Below, piece after piece: positions 1 to 9,641 of a DNA stretch of 64,000 bases. The position numbers and the translations under genes are program-made. Position 1 is the first letter of the stretch. Each line of letters starts with the position of its first letter. The stretch spans positions 1,922,001-1,986,000 of the forward strand of contig OZ244860.1 in assembly GCA_965221035.1 (NCBI GenBank). The letters are read 5' to 3'. The notes beneath the pieces were generated by a model. It saw nothing but the letters and a program-made list of their open reading frames with translations, had not been told where the DNA came from and did no database searches. The stretch is from UBA6522 sp965221035 (GTDB taxonomy: Bacteria > Pseudomonadota > Gammaproteobacteria > Steroidobacterales > Rariloculaceae).

Positions 1-249
1 GTCCGCCAAGCCGGAATCATCGCCGGTGGGCACCCCTGACGCGTCCAAGGCGATCGTCGCATTACCGTCGACCTTTGCCTTCAGGGCTTCGGCCAGGCTG
101 GCTGGCGGCGTGGGCACGTTGTTCTTACAAGCCACTTGCCCGTTGAACAAATCCGGAGCCGGAATTTCCTGGGCGGACGCAGACCCTACCGCGAGCGCCC
201 CCAAGCCCAGCGCACTCAGCACCGTCACCATCAATCGTTTAAGAACCAT
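1..249 (-). CDS. Partial exported protein of unknown function (C-terminus off the left edge)
   Basis: Reading the minus strand from the ATG at 249 gives an open frame to the window edge (83 codons). It begins MVLKRLMVTVLSALGLGALA and continues to a signal-peptidase-like GSASAQE site near residue 27, so the product is probably exported. The mature part starts IPAPDLFNGQVACKNNVPTP and contains one Cys. I do not recognise the family. The 249 start is preferred because AGGGGA lies about 7 nt upstream; an in-frame ATG at 267 lacks a comparable site. The gene is transcribed away from the giant-gene locus, and only its first 249 bases are visible. Confidence 0.7.
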   Translation of the reverse strand, partial: MVLKRLMVTVLSALGLGALAVGSASAQEIPAPDLFNGQVACKNNVPTPPASLAEALKAKVDGNATIALDASGVPTGDDSGLAD

Positions 250-910
250 GAGCGTTCCCCTATTCATCGCATGCCCCTTCAAAGCAGTAGTCATAACGAA
301 ATTCCTCGAAATGGTTGCGTCTAACAACCCCGTATTGTTCCCACCGACGCAAACCGTCGATTACGGCGGGATAATAGCCAGTACCAACGCCTAGTACAAG
401 ATTTTTTTTCAGAAACTACCCTGCCCCGGCGCCACTCGGATAATACCATGTATCCAGACAGATAATTTTTGCGTTCCAACATTGAGCCGAATATTTCCAG
501 CATTCCATCGGCGAATTTTTCCCTAGCATACAACAATTCGCGTCAAACATGCGTAATCGATTTTGCCCGATCATAGCACTGCTGTCCGGTCAAAACATCG
601 TAAATCTTAATTTTCATAGATATAACAATAATTTAGAGGAATAATTGGGTGTTCCTGACTTGAACGCGAATCGGGCGGAATGGCCTTTTCTGGAGCTCCG
701 GTGTCCTAGATGTTGGGAAATACATACCGGAAAGACACTGTTCTTGCCGATCATGGATTTCCAGCCGTGGAGAACGTTTCATCGGCTGGTTGCCCGTTAC
801 CAGGTGGATAACCGGGTTCGCACCCTGCCTTGTTGCGAACCTACCGGATCCTGGCGTTTGCGCGGAAAGCGCTGGCCACCGGGGCGCGCGAGGGGCGGAT
901 CATTCGCATT
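250..910. other. Intergenic region without a supported gene
   Basis: About 660 bases. The part from 380 to 640 is AT-richer than its surroundings and would hold the promoter of the minus-strand gene starting at 249. A weak 103-codon plus frame from a TTG at 645 has no recognisable content and its end runs into the coiled-coil remnant, so I do not call it. No RNA gene or repeat array is visible. Confidence 0.5.
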
Positions 911-1062
911 TCAACCGCCTGAAGGAATCACGCCTCTGGACTGTAACAAGCCGTAGATCACGCCGAACATCGCGAACATCGCCATACCGGCCTCGAAGCG
1001 TTCAGTGGTCACCAGTTGGTTGGCAGATTCCCCCATGACCTCCACAATGGCCTCGGCCTGAT
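911..1062 (-). pseudogene. Internally deleted remnant of the DUF1640-like coiled-coil/TM family
   Basis: The minus strand reads QAEAIVEVMGESANQLVTTE, then RFEAGMA, and passes directly into MFAMFGVIYGLLQSRGVIP and a stop at 911. This joins the conserved N-terminal half of the array proteins at 8.7-14.4 kb to their conserved C-terminal membrane helix. The coiled-coil middle and the first 25 or so residues are missing. The helix end (MFAMFGVIYG) matches the copy at 9917-10273 best, so it probably derives from that sub-type. It lies just downstream of the LRR giant gene, so the family once flanked that gene on both sides. Confidence 0.75.
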
Positions 1063-1105
1063 AAGTCCCGTCGCACCACGCCCAGATCGCTGCCCGGGTC
1101 GCCGC

Positions 1106-4100
1106 TTACCACCGCAGCGAAGCGCTCGCCCTCACCCCGGCGTCGGGCGGTCCGCCGATCGCGGGCTGGCGCAGCACGGCTTCCACGTCGACCCGGTTCA
1201 GCGGTCCCGGCGCCAACCGCCAGCCCAACCGCAGCGCGCGGTCTCCACCGTCCGTGCGCGACAGCGCCGCGAACGGCGTTTGTAATCCCTTGCCCCGCGG
1301 GCCGTCCATCGCATACCCCAGCTCCGCGTCCATCCGTCCGGTCCCGGCCACTCCTTGTCGACCGCTACCGAACAGGTCCGCCACGCCGGTCTGCGACCAC
1401 AGCCGCTCCGCACCGCCTGACTGGGTGGTACCCCACGACGGCGCCAGTTCCAGCCTCAAACCCTTGCCCGCCACGCCCGGGTCGAACCGCACCGACGCGC
1501 CGGCTCCCCATTCCCGGTACTGCGCGTCACTGTGTGAAACCAACCCGCGTGCATTCAACTCCACCGCCAGCCCCAGACCCGGGTCCGCGAACCGGACACC
1601 GCCGCCCAGCTCCAGCCCCGCGCCCGTCTCCGCATCACCACCGTCGCGGCGCAGGCCCAGCTCCAGACTCGGTGTCAACGCCCGCCCGCCCGCCAGGGCG
1701 AACGCCCGCGATCCCTCCAGGATCAACCGCAGCCGGCTCGTCGCGCCCTGGGAGCCCGCCAACCGGCCCGCTTGCGTCGTGACGCCCTCCGACTCCACCG
1801 CCGTCCACATCGCATCGGCCCGCACCGCCAGTTCCACTCCACCGTCCGGACCCGCCTGCCGCAGCACGCCGCGCAGTCCCGCCGCGGCCATCCGCAGGGA
1901 GGTGTCCACCGTCCAGTGTCCCGCGTCTTCGCGGTTCAATGTGGTTTCACCCGTGGCGTATCCTGCCGTGCCCCAGGCCGACAGGCGCTCATTGATCGCG
2001 TAGCGGGCGTAGGGGTGGATGCCGGTCAGGGAGCTTGTGAGCGCGCCGCGCTCCGGTCCGTTCGCGTCGGTGTGCGGGTTCGCCTCGTAGCCGCCGGCGC
2101 CTTCGCTGAGCGACAGCGCCGCGCCCGCCAGCCAGCGGCCGCGCTGGGTGTCCGCGCCCATGAGGTAAGTGCGTACATCGCCGTCGACGCGTACCTCGTC
2201 GCCGCCGCCGTCGAACCGCGTGCCGGCGCCCTGGCCCCAGAAGGTCCAGGCCGGGGCGGTGTCTTCTTCTCCGCCGGAGGCGAAGGCGAACGAGCTGTTC
2301 AGGAGCAGGTCGCCGTAGTGCGTGGGCCGGGTGCCGTAAGCACCCGAGGGCGGTGTGGCGCCGATTGACAGGGCGGTGCTTGAAAGGGCGTGGGTGGGGA
2401 AGGTTCCGCCAGTGGGTGTTTGTCCCGTGAAGGCGCCGGTCCCGCCGGGCCCACCGCCGGTCCAGGACGGGCCCCAGGCCGTGCCAAGCGACACGCCCGC
2501 ACTGGCCGGGAGGCCGTGCGGGGGAAGGGTGCCGACACGGGCCTGCCGACCGTCGCCGCCGCCCAGGTCCATCCGCACGCCCGCGAACCGGACATGCGGG
2601 GTGGGCGACTGTGTCCGCAGCAATCGTTCACCGACCCCGTCGACCACGTGCCCGGCCACCGCACGCCCGAACCGCGTCAGCCACGCCTGCGGCAGCGGAT
2701 CGGCGTTGGAGATCGTGCCCGTCGCCGCCGCGGTCGAGATCGTCGCACCGGACGCGCCGGACAACGTCAGCGTGAACGTCTCGTCCCCCTCGTCCACCGC
2801 GTCGTCAATCACCGCCACCGAAACGGTCTTCGACGTCTCCCCGGCGGCGAATGTCAGCGTCCCGGTCGCCGCCGTGTAGTCCTGGCCCGACAGCGCGGTG
2901 CCGTCGGAGGTGGCGTAGTCCACCGTTACCGCCGAGGTGGACGCACCGCTCAGCGTCACCACGAAATCGACGGTGACGCCACTGCCTTCCTGGGCCGAAG
3001 CGTCCGCCACCGACAGCGACACCGACGCCGGCGTCGCCATCACCTCCACCGGCAGGTCGGCCGACTTCGTCAACGTGTACCCCTGGTGACCGGACGGCAG
3101 CCCCGGCAACGTCCCCAGGTCCGCCGTCACCGCCGCCGTCGTACCCGTCACCCGCGTCACCGCCACCACCGCACTGTGCGTCGATCCCGCCGGGATCGAC
3201 ACGCTCGTCACGCCGCTTCCCAACTGACCCGCTCCGCTCACCGTCACCGGCAACGTCAGACCAAACGGCGCCCCCGCCGAGGCCACCGCGCGGAACTCCC
3301 CGTCCGACACCCGCTCCAGCGTCACCGGCAACGGCACCCCGCCGTTGACATTGTCGTTCAGATTCAGCGTCGTCAGCCCCGTCAGACCCGCGAACACCCC
3401 CGCCGGCAAACTCCCCAGGTTGTTGTTGCGCAGGTTCAATGTCGTCAGCGACGACAACCCGGAAAACACCCCCGACGGTAGAACCGACAGATTGTTGTCG
3501 CGCAGGTTCAGCGTCTGCAGATCGCCCAAGCCCGAGAACACACCCGTCGGCAGACTCCCCAGACCGCCGTTGCGCAGGTTCAGCGTCTCCAGCGCAATCA
3601 GCCCCGAGAACACATCCGACGGCAGCGCCGTCAGATGATTGTCCCGCAGGTCCAGCCTCTCCAGACCCACCAGACCCGCAAAATCGTCCGATTGCAGACT
3701 CGACAACGACGTATTGCGCAACGACAGATCGTCGATCCCCGCCAGCTGCGAGGCCGTCACCCCCGCGCACGTCACACCCGTACCCAACGCCGCCACGATC
3801 GCGTCGCGCACCGCCGCCGTGCGTCCGCAGATCCCGTCCGTGATCGTCGCCGTCGCCGCCCCCAGCGTCGTCCCGGACAGGCTCGCCGTCACCGTCACCG
3901 TCTCGCCCGTATCCGACACCGTGTCCGATACCCCCGTCAGCGTCGCCGCCACCGAACTGGAACCGGCCGTCAATGTCACCGCGTAGGGCGAACTCAGCAC
4001 CGCGCCCGCGCTCGAGATCGTGTAGTCCGTCACGACCGTCGCCGTACCGCTCAACGCCAGCGTGATCGTGCGGTCGTCCGCGAACGTCACACCACCCGTG

Positions 4101-7100
4101 TCCACCGTCACCGTCGAGGTGCCGCCCGACTCCAGCATCGTCGCCGGACTCGCGCTCACCGTCCAGGTCGGGGCGTCGTCGTCCGTCACCTCCACCGTCG
4201 CCGCCGCCGTGGCGGGCAGCGTGTAGCTGCTGCCGGCCTGCACGGTCGCCGTGATCCGGCCCGCCACGCCCGGCGCTCCCGTCAACTCCTCGTCCACGGT
4301 GTCGTCGTCGGTCGCCACCGTCAACGTCGCCGTCGCCGTACCCGACGGGATCGTCACCGTCACCGCCGACGTGTAACCCGACGGCGTCGCCAGCACGCTG
4401 CCCGTCTCCGTCACCTGCACCGACACGTCCAGCGCCGCCACCGTCGGTTCCGTGCGCGTCAGCGTGAACTGCGCCGCCGTTCCCTCGGCCACCTGGGCGG
4501 ACACCACCGCGATCGACACGGTTGACAACGACGCTGCCAGCACCTCCACCGGCAGGTCGGCCGACTTCGTCAACGTGTACCCCTGGTGACCGGACGGCAG
4601 CCCCGGCAACGTCCCCAGGTCCGCCGTCACCGCCGCCGTCGTACCCGTCACCCGCGTCACCGCCACCACCGCACTGTGCGTCGATCCCGCCGGGATCGAC
4701 ACGCTCGTCACGCCACTTCCCAACTGACCCGCTCCGCTCACCGTCACCGGCAACGTCAGACCAAACGGCGCCCCCGCCGAGGCCACCGCGCGGAACTCCC
4801 CGTCCGACACCCGCTCCAGCGTCACCGGCAACGGCACCCCGCCGTTGACATTGTCGTTCAGATTCAGCGTCGCCAGCCCCGTCAGACCCGCGAACACCCC
4901 CGCCGGCAAACTCCCCAGGTTGTTGTTGCGCAGGTTCAATGTCGTCAGCGACGACAACCCGGAAAACACCCCCGACGGTAGAACCGACAGATTGTTGTCG
5001 CGCAGGTTCAGCGTCTGCAGATCGCCCAAGCCCGAGAACACCCCCGTCGGCAGACTCCCCAGGTTGTTGTCGCGCAGGTTCAGCGTCTCCAGCGCAATCA
5101 GCCCCGCGAACACATCCGACGGCAGCGCCGTCAGATGGTTATCCCGCAGGTCCAGCCTCCCCAGACCCACCAGACCCGCAAAATCGTCCGATTGCAGACT
5201 CGACAACGACGCATTGCGCAACGACAGATCGTCGATCCCCGCCAGCTGCGAGGCCGTCACCCCCGCGCACGTCACTCCCGTACCCAACGCCGCCACGATC
5301 GCATCGCGCACCGCCGCCGTGCGACCGCAGATCCCGTCCATGATCGTCGCCGTCGCCGCCCCCAGCGTCGTCCCGGACAGGCTCGCCGTCACCGTCACCG
5401 TCTCGCCCGTATCCGACACCGTGTCCGATACCCCCGTCAGCGTCGCCGCCACCGAACTGGAACCGGCCGTCAATGTCACCGCGTAGGGCGAACTCAGCAC
5501 CGCGCCCGCGCTCGAGATCGTGTAGTCCGTCACGACCGTCGCCGTACCGCTCAACGCCAGCGTGATCGTGCGGTCGTCCGCGAACGTCACACCACCCGTG
5601 TCCACCGTCACCGTCGAGGTGCCGCCCGACTCCAGCATCGTCGCCGGACTCGCGCTCACCGTCCAGGTCGGGGCGTCGTCGTCCGTCACCTCCACCGTCG
5701 CCGCCGCCGTGGCGGGCAGCGTGTAGCTGCTGCCGGCCTGCACGGTCGCCGTGATCCGGCCCGCCACGCCCGGCGCTCCCGTCAACTCCTCGTCCACGGT
5801 GTCGTCGTCGGTCGCCACCGTCAACGTCGCCGTCGCCGTACCCGACGGGATCGTCACCGTCACCGCCGACGTGTAACCCGACGGCGTCGCCAGCACGCTG
5901 CCCGTCTCCGTCACCTGCACCGACACGTCCAGCGCCGCCACCGTCGGTTCCGTGCGCGTCAGCGTGAACTGCGCCGCCGTTCCCTCGGCCACCTGGGCGG
6001 ACACCACCGCGATCGACACGGTTGACAACGACGCTGCCAGCACCTCCACCGGCAGGTCGGCCGACTTCGTCAACGTGTACCCCTGGTGACCGGACGGCAG
6101 CCCCGGCAACGTCCCCAGGTCCGCCGTCACCGCCGCCGTCGTACCCGTCACCCGCGTCACCGCCACCACCGCACTGTGCGTCGATCCCGCCGGGATCGAC
6201 ACGCTCGTCACGCCACTTCCCAACTGACCCGCTCCGCTCACCGTCACCGGCAACGTCAGACCAAACGGCGCCCCCGCCGAGGCCACCGCGCGGAACTCCC
6301 CGTCCGACACCCGCTCCAGCGTCACCGGCAACGGCACCCCGCCGTTGACATTGTCGTTCAGATTCAGCGTCGCCAGCCCCGTCAGACCCGCGAACACCCC
6401 CGCCGGCAAACTCCCCAGGTTGTTGTTGCGCAGGTTCAATGTCGTCAGCGACGACAACCCGGAAAACACCCCCGACGGTAGAACCGACAGATTGTTGTCG
6501 CGCAGGTTCAGCGTCTGCAGATCGCCCAAGCCCGAGAACACCCCCGTCGGCAGACTCCCCAGGTTGTTGTCGCGCAGGTTCAGCGTCTCCAGCGCAATCA
6601 GCCCCGCGAACACATCCGACGGCAGCGCCGTCAGATGGTTATCCCGCAGGTCCAGCCTCCCCAGACCCACCAGACCCGCAAAATCGTCCGATTGCAGACT
6701 CGACAACGACGCATTGCGCAACGACAGATCGTCGATCCCCGCCAGCTGCGAGGCCGTCACCCCCGCGCACGTCACTCCCGTACCCAACGCCGCCACGATC
6801 GCATCGCGCACCGCCGCCGTGCGACCGCAGATCCCGTCCATGATCGTCGCCGTCGCCGCGTCGGACGGATCGCCGGCACCCGCCGAGTTGACCGCGCGCA
6901 CCTGGAACACATGTTCCATACCCGCGGCCAGCCCGGTGACGACGTGCGAGGTCGTCGTGGCACCGCTTCCGGCGATGTCGTCCCACATCGTCGCATCGTC
7001 GTCGGGGAAGTTCGTGCCCGCCTTGTACCGCACCTGGTACTTCGTGATCGTCGCATCACCCGGGTCGGTCCAGCTCAATGTGACCTGGCCGTCGCCCGGC

Positions 7101-8506
7101 GTCGCGTGGAAACCGGTCGGCTTGGCGGGCATGTCGACGACGTCGTTCACCGTCACGTCCACCGTGTCCGAGGTCACCGTGTTGCCGTCGGTGTCGGTCG
7201 CCGTCAGGGTGTAGTGATAGACGTTGTCGGCGTCGGCGTCGGTCGGGTTCTCGTAGTCGGGAGACGCCAGGGTCACCGTCGCCGCCGTGGCGCCGGTATC
7301 CGACAGCGCGAACTCGTCCGCGTCGTCCCCGCCCAACGTCCAGGTCACCGCGCCGACAGCGTTGGCCAGCGTCGCCGTGTCGGTGAAGTCGCTGTGCTCG
7401 TCCACCACGCCGTCGGCCAGACCCGTGAGCACCAGATTCGCCGACACGCGGATGTCGAAGTTCAGCTCCGCCGCGTCGCCGTCATCATCGGTCGCGGTGT
7501 ACGTGTACTCCGCCGACGTCTGGGGCGCGGTCGGGATGCCGGTGAGTGTGCGGTTGGCGGCATCGAAGGTCAGACCCGCCGGGGCCGTCGGACTCAGGGC
7601 GTAGGTGAGCGTGCCGTTGCCGCCGCTCGCCACGGGCAGCGTCAGGGTGGCGATGGCCGTGTCCTGGGTGTAGTTCTGGTCCGGTACCGTCTCGGTACCG
7701 AAGCTTGGCGTCGTGTCGGCCGTTAGCGTCACCGTCGCCTCGTCCGACTCGACACCCTCACCTTGCTCGTGAACCCCGCGCACCTTGAAGGTATAAGTGG
7801 TGCCGTTGACGAGGCCCGGCACCTCCTTGCCGGACATCGATGTGGAAGCGCTATTGGCGATGTCGAACCAGGCGCCATAGGCGCCGCCGCCCGTCTTGTA
7901 GGCGTACTGCCACTTCTGTAGCGCCGGCCCCCGCTGCACCACCGTCGCCGCCAGTGTCACCTGCGCATCCCCCGCCGTCGCGGAGAAGCTGGTCGGTTTG
8001 TCAAGCAGGTAGAGCGGCCTGCCGCTCAGGCCATCACCTATTGGACCGCCGTACTCATCGCAAGCCAGAGAATAGACGAGCACGCGGGCATCGTAAGGGG
8101 CGTCATCAAGCACGACGCCAATCTCGCCGGGATTGGAAATGAGACCCTGAGATTGCGCATTGATGGTGAAGCGCTTGTTGGCAACCCCGGCACCAAGATC
8201 CTCGTGAATTTCATAGGTCCCACCATTGGCGTCATTATTGACAAAGGGATCACCGCTCCAATCGGCAACGTCGGTCCTCTTGTATTGGACCATGTATCTG
8301 CCGACGGCACAGCTCGACGTGCCGCGGCTCCAGCTCCAGACAATGTCGAGGTCGGTATCACCGGAGCCCGGCCCCACACTGATTATCGTCGGGGCGGGCA
8401 CCTGCTGGCCCTGGGCGGAGGCACTCATCGCAGCCAAGCACGCGAGACTCAGCCACGCTACTGGCGCCGCTCGGAAGAAACGAAGCAGTTTCCGAATAGT
8501 CAGCAC
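1106..8506 (-). CDS. Giant secreted FN3/LRR/Calx-beta repeat protein with C-terminal autotransporter-like barrel
   Basis: 2466 aa from a GTG start. Residues 1-33 form a signal peptide ending near ASAQGQ. Residues 35-550 hold FN3-like, putative-Ig and cadherin-like modules. Residues 550-1822 are 2.5 copies of a 500-aa unit; each unit has an LRR block (repeated LxxLNLRxNxLxxLPxGVFxGL) followed by Calx-beta-like domains with DDD motifs. A further Calx-beta domain ends near residue 1938. The linker LPQAWLTRFGRAVAGHVVDG follows, a motif seen before type-V-like barrels, and then about 500 residues of alternating barrel sequence ending SASLRW. The likely role is a surface adhesin or recognition protein. 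The GTG start is supported by alignment of its signal peptide with that of the 32-kb gene upstream. A TATAAT hexamer lies only 1 nt upstream of the GTG and therefore cannot be its promoter if this start is right. Confidence 0.85.
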   Translation of the reverse strand: MLTIRKLLRFFRAAPVAWLSLACLAAMSASAQGQQVPAPTIISVGPGSGDTDLDIVWSWSRGTSSCAVGRYMVQYKRTDVADWSGDPFVNNDANGGTYEIHEDLGAGVANKRFTINAQSQGLISNPGEIGVVLDDAPYDARVLVYSLACDEYGGPIGDGLSGRPLYLLDKPTSFSATAGDAQVTLAATVVQRGPALQKWQYAYKTGGGAYGAWFDIANSASTSMSGKEVPGLVNGTTYTFKVRGVHEQGEGVESDEATVTLTADTTPSFGTETVPDQNYTQDTAIATLTLPVASGGNGTLTYALSPTAPAGLTFDAANRTLTGIPTAPQTSAEYTYTATDDDGDAAELNFDIRVSANLVLTGLADGVVDEHSDFTDTATLANAVGAVTWTLGGDDADEFALSDTGATAATVTLASPDYENPTDADADNVYHYTLTATDTDGNTVTSDTVDVTVNDVVDMPAKPTGFHATPGDGQVTLSWTDPGDATITKYQVRYKAGTNFPDDDATMWDDIAGSGATTTSHVVTGLAAGMEHVFQVRAVNSAGAGDPSDAATATIMDGICGRTAAVRDAIVAALGTGVTCAGVTASQLAGIDDLSLRNASLSSLQSDDFAGLVGLGRLDLRDNHLTALPSDVFAGLIALETLNLRDNNLGSLPTGVFSGLGDLQTLNLRDNNLSVLPSGVFSGLSSLTTLNLRNNNLGSLPAGVFAGLTGLATLNLNDNVNGGVPLPVTLERVSDGEFRAVASAGAPFGLTLPVTVSGAGQLGSGVTSVSIPAGSTHSAVVAVTRVTGTTAAVTADLGTLPGLPSGHQGYTLTKSADLPVEVLAASLSTVSIAVVSAQVAEGTAAQFTLTRTEPTVAALDVSVQVTETGSVLATPSGYTSAVTVTIPSGTATATLTVATDDDTVDEELTGAPGVAGRITATVQAGSSYTLPATAAATVEVTDDDAPTWTVSASPATMLESGGTSTVTVDTGGVTFADDRTITLALSGTATVVTDYTISSAGAVLSSPYAVTLTAGSSSVAATLTGVSDTVSDTGETVTVTASLSGTTLGAATATIMDGICGRTAAVRDAIVAALGTGVTCAGVTASQLAGIDDLSLRNASLSSLQSDDFAGLVGLGRLDLRDNHLTALPSDVFAGLIALETLNLRDNNLGSLPTGVFSGLGDLQTLNLRDNNLSVLPSGVFSGLSSLTTLNLRNNNLGSLPAGVFAGLTGLATLNLNDNVNGGVPLPVTLERVSDGEFRAVASAGAPFGLTLPVTVSGAGQLGSGVTSVSIPAGSTHSAVVAVTRVTGTTAAVTADLGTLPGLPSGHQGYTLTKSADLPVEVLAASLSTVSIAVVSAQVAEGTAAQFTLTRTEPTVAALDVSVQVTETGSVLATPSGYTSAVTVTIPSGTATATLTVATDDDTVDEELTGAPGVAGRITATVQAGSSYTLPATAAATVEVTDDDAPTWTVSASPATMLESGGTSTVTVDTGGVTFADDRTITLALSGTATVVTDYTISSAGAVLSSPYAVTLTAGSSSVAATLTGVSDTVSDTGETVTVTASLSGTTLGAATATITDGICGRTAAVRDAIVAALGTGVTCAGVTASQLAGIDDLSLRNTSLSSLQSDDFAGLVGLERLDLRDNHLTALPSDVFSGLIALETLNLRNGGLGSLPTGVFSGLGDLQTLNLRDNNLSVLPSGVFSGLSSLTTLNLRNNNLGSLPAGVFAGLTGLTTLNLNDNVNGGVPLPVTLERVSDGEFRAVASAGAPFGLTLPVTVSGAGQLGSGVTSVSIPAGSTHSAVVAVTRVTGTTAAVTADLGTLPGLPSGHQGYTLTKSADLPVEVMATPASVSLSVADASAQEGSGVTVDFVVTLSGASTSAVTVDYATSDGTALSGQDYTAATGTLTFAAGETSKTVSVAVIDDAVDEGDETFTLTLSGASGATISTAAATGTISNADPLPQAWLTRFGRAVAGHVVDGVGERLLRTQSPTPHVRFAGVRMDLGGGDGRQARVGTLPPHGLPASAGVSLGTAWGPSWTGGGPGGTGAFTGQTPTGGTFPTHALSSTALSIGATPPSGAYGTRPTHYGDLLLNSSFAFASGGEEDTAPAWTFWGQGAGTRFDGGGDEVRVDGDVRTYLMGADTQRGRWLAGAALSLSEGAGGYEANPHTDANGPERGALTSSLTGIHPYARYAINERLSAWGTAGYATGETTLNREDAGHWTVDTSLRMAAAGLRGVLRQAGPDGGVELAVRADAMWTAVESEGVTTQAGRLAGSQGATSRLRLILEGSRAFALAGGRALTPSLELGLRRDGGDAETGAGLELGGGVRFADPGLGLAVELNARGLVSHSDAQYREWGAGASVRFDPGVAGKGLRLELAPSWGTTQSGGAERLWSQTGVADLFGSGRQGVAGTGRMDAELGYAMDGPRGKGLQTPFAALSRTDGGDRALRLGWRLAPGPLNRVDVEAVLRQPAIGGPPDAGVRASASLRW
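3041..6859 (-). repeat. 1500-bp in-frame tandem repeat (2.5 copies) in the LRR protein
   Basis: Copies occupy 3041-4540, 4541-6040 and 6041-6859 (partial, 819 bp), with an exact 1500-bp period. By line-by-line reading, 4541-5359 and 6041-6859 look identical, as do 3841-4540 and 5341-6040. The first copy carries scattered substitutions only at 3041-3840. Each unit encodes an LRR block plus Calx-beta-like domains (500 aa). The near-identity, including synonymous sites, points to recent duplication or gene conversion, and the copy number could change by homologous recombination without breaking the frame. Confidence 0.95.
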
Positions 8507-8700
8507 AATTATAGTATTGTCAGGTTCGTTACCGTTTGTTGGTTCTCATTCTATTACAACATGATTTCACATCAGCAACCGGTGCGACCAGAGCGAAGTC
8601 GGACGGGCGGGACGCTGATGTCCGAAGCAAGAACCAGGGTGGCGCGGAATGCGCGGGCCACGGGGCGCGGGAATGGCGGATCAATCGTGTTTCATTCGTC

Positions 8701-9054
8701 TCAAGGAATCACACCCTGGACCTGCAGCATGCCGTAGATCGTGAACATGAGGGCCATGGCGGTGAGCATGATGCTGATGATGACCACCTGGGAGCGGGCG
8801 ATCTCCTCCCTCATCTCGGCCTGAAGCGAATCGATTCGGCTCGATAGACCGTCTATACGGGCGTCCAACTCGGTCCGAACCGTTTCGATGCGGCCGCGCA
8901 GCATCGCCATGCCGGCCTCGAAGCGTTCAGTGGTCACCAGGCGGTTGGTAGATTCCCCCATGACCTCCACAATGGCTTCGGCCTGATCGGCCCCTACGCC
9001 CGCATCTTTGAGCTTGCGGGCCGCACCAAGTGTATCAAACGCCGGATCGGACAT
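8701..9054 (-). CDS. Small coiled-coil protein with C-terminal TM helix, DUF1640/CCDC90-like (array copy A)
   Basis: 117 aa starting MSDPAFDTLGAARKLKDAG. The ATG at 9054 is chosen because AAGGAG sits 6 nt upstream and all paralogs share this start; the frame stays open further upstream but is not conserved. Residues 1-52 are the conserved head (GADQAEAIVEVMGES, LVTTERFEAGMAML). A short coiled coil follows (GRIETVRTELDARIDGLSSR), then a conserved tail with one hydrophobic helix (SIMLTAMALMFTIYGML) ending VIP. DUF1640/CCDC90 proteins have this head, coiled coil and terminal helix layout. The cellular role is unknown. It lies 194 bp upstream of the LRR giant gene, in the same orientation. Confidence 0.8.
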   Translation of the reverse strand: MSDPAFDTLGAARKLKDAGVGADQAEAIVEVMGESTNRLVTTERFEAGMAMLRGRIETVRTELDARIDGLSSRIDSLQAEMREEIARSQVVIISIMLTAMALMFTIYGMLQVQGVIP

Positions 9055-9095
9055 TTCGGACTCCTTGTGACCCGTAAACCCCGAAAGACGCCCCA

Positions 9096-9220
9096 GTGCC
9101 GGCGTCAAGCGAGCTGGAGGCCAAGGCCCGAAGAAAGGGCCATAGCGGTAAGGAATGCGCGGGCCACGGGGCACGCAGAAGGTGGATCAATAGAGCCCGG
9201 TTCGGATCATGGAATCACGC
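9096..9220. repeat. Spacer repeat shared with 12672-12796
   Basis: About 125 bp between copies A and B match the spacer before copy D, at a constant offset of 3576 bp and without indels. The block covers the region upstream of one paralog and the 3' end of the next. It contains the short stem GGCCC-GAAGAAA-GGGCC (around 9147-9163), which is spoiled by one change in the other copy. Confidence 0.8.
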
Positions 9221-9625
9221 CCCCAACCTTCAGCAGGCCGTAAATCGTGAACATGAGGGCCATGGCGATGACCATGATGCTGTTGGTGACCACCTGGACG
9301 CGGGCGAGCTTCTCGTCAATAACGTTGGAATGAAGCGAATCAATCCGGCGAGATATACCGTTCGTACAAGTACGAAACTCGGTCCGAACCGCTTCAATCC
9401 GACTCGACAGACCCAGGCCGCCCTTGCGCGCATGCAACTCCGCCTGAACGACATCCATATGCGGGTTTGCAACATCGCAATGTCGGCGTCGAGACGCTCC
9501 GCGGTCGCCAGTTGGTTGGTAGATTCCCCAATGACCTCCACGATGGTTTCGACCTGATCGGCCCTGATGCCCGCATCCCTTAGCTTGCGGGCCGCCCCAA
9601 CTGTATCAAACGCCGAATCGGACAT
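9207..9625 (-). pseudogene. Frameshifted DUF1640-like coiled-coil protein (array copy B)
   Basis: The head MSDSAFDTVGAARKLRDAG starts at 9625 with a weaker AGGGAG site. After IAMLQTRI (near 9456) the frame breaks. The rest of the protein, VVQAELHARKGGLGLSSRIE through to the tail ALMFTIYGLLKVGGVIP, is read in another frame down to 9207. Compared with copy E, the break is equivalent to a 2-bp insertion or 1-bp loss at the start of the coiled coil. This is the most diverged copy, and it has the longest coiled-coil stretch of the pair A/B. Programmed frameshifting cannot be excluded from sequence alone, but no slippery site is evident. Confidence 0.75.
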
Positions 9626-9641
9626 GTCGGACTCCCTGTGA

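Noticed and set aside
645..956. 103-codon plus frame with a possible AGAGGA site and TTG start
   Set aside because: No family resemblance, unusual composition, and its 3' part overlaps the coiled-coil remnant on the other strand.
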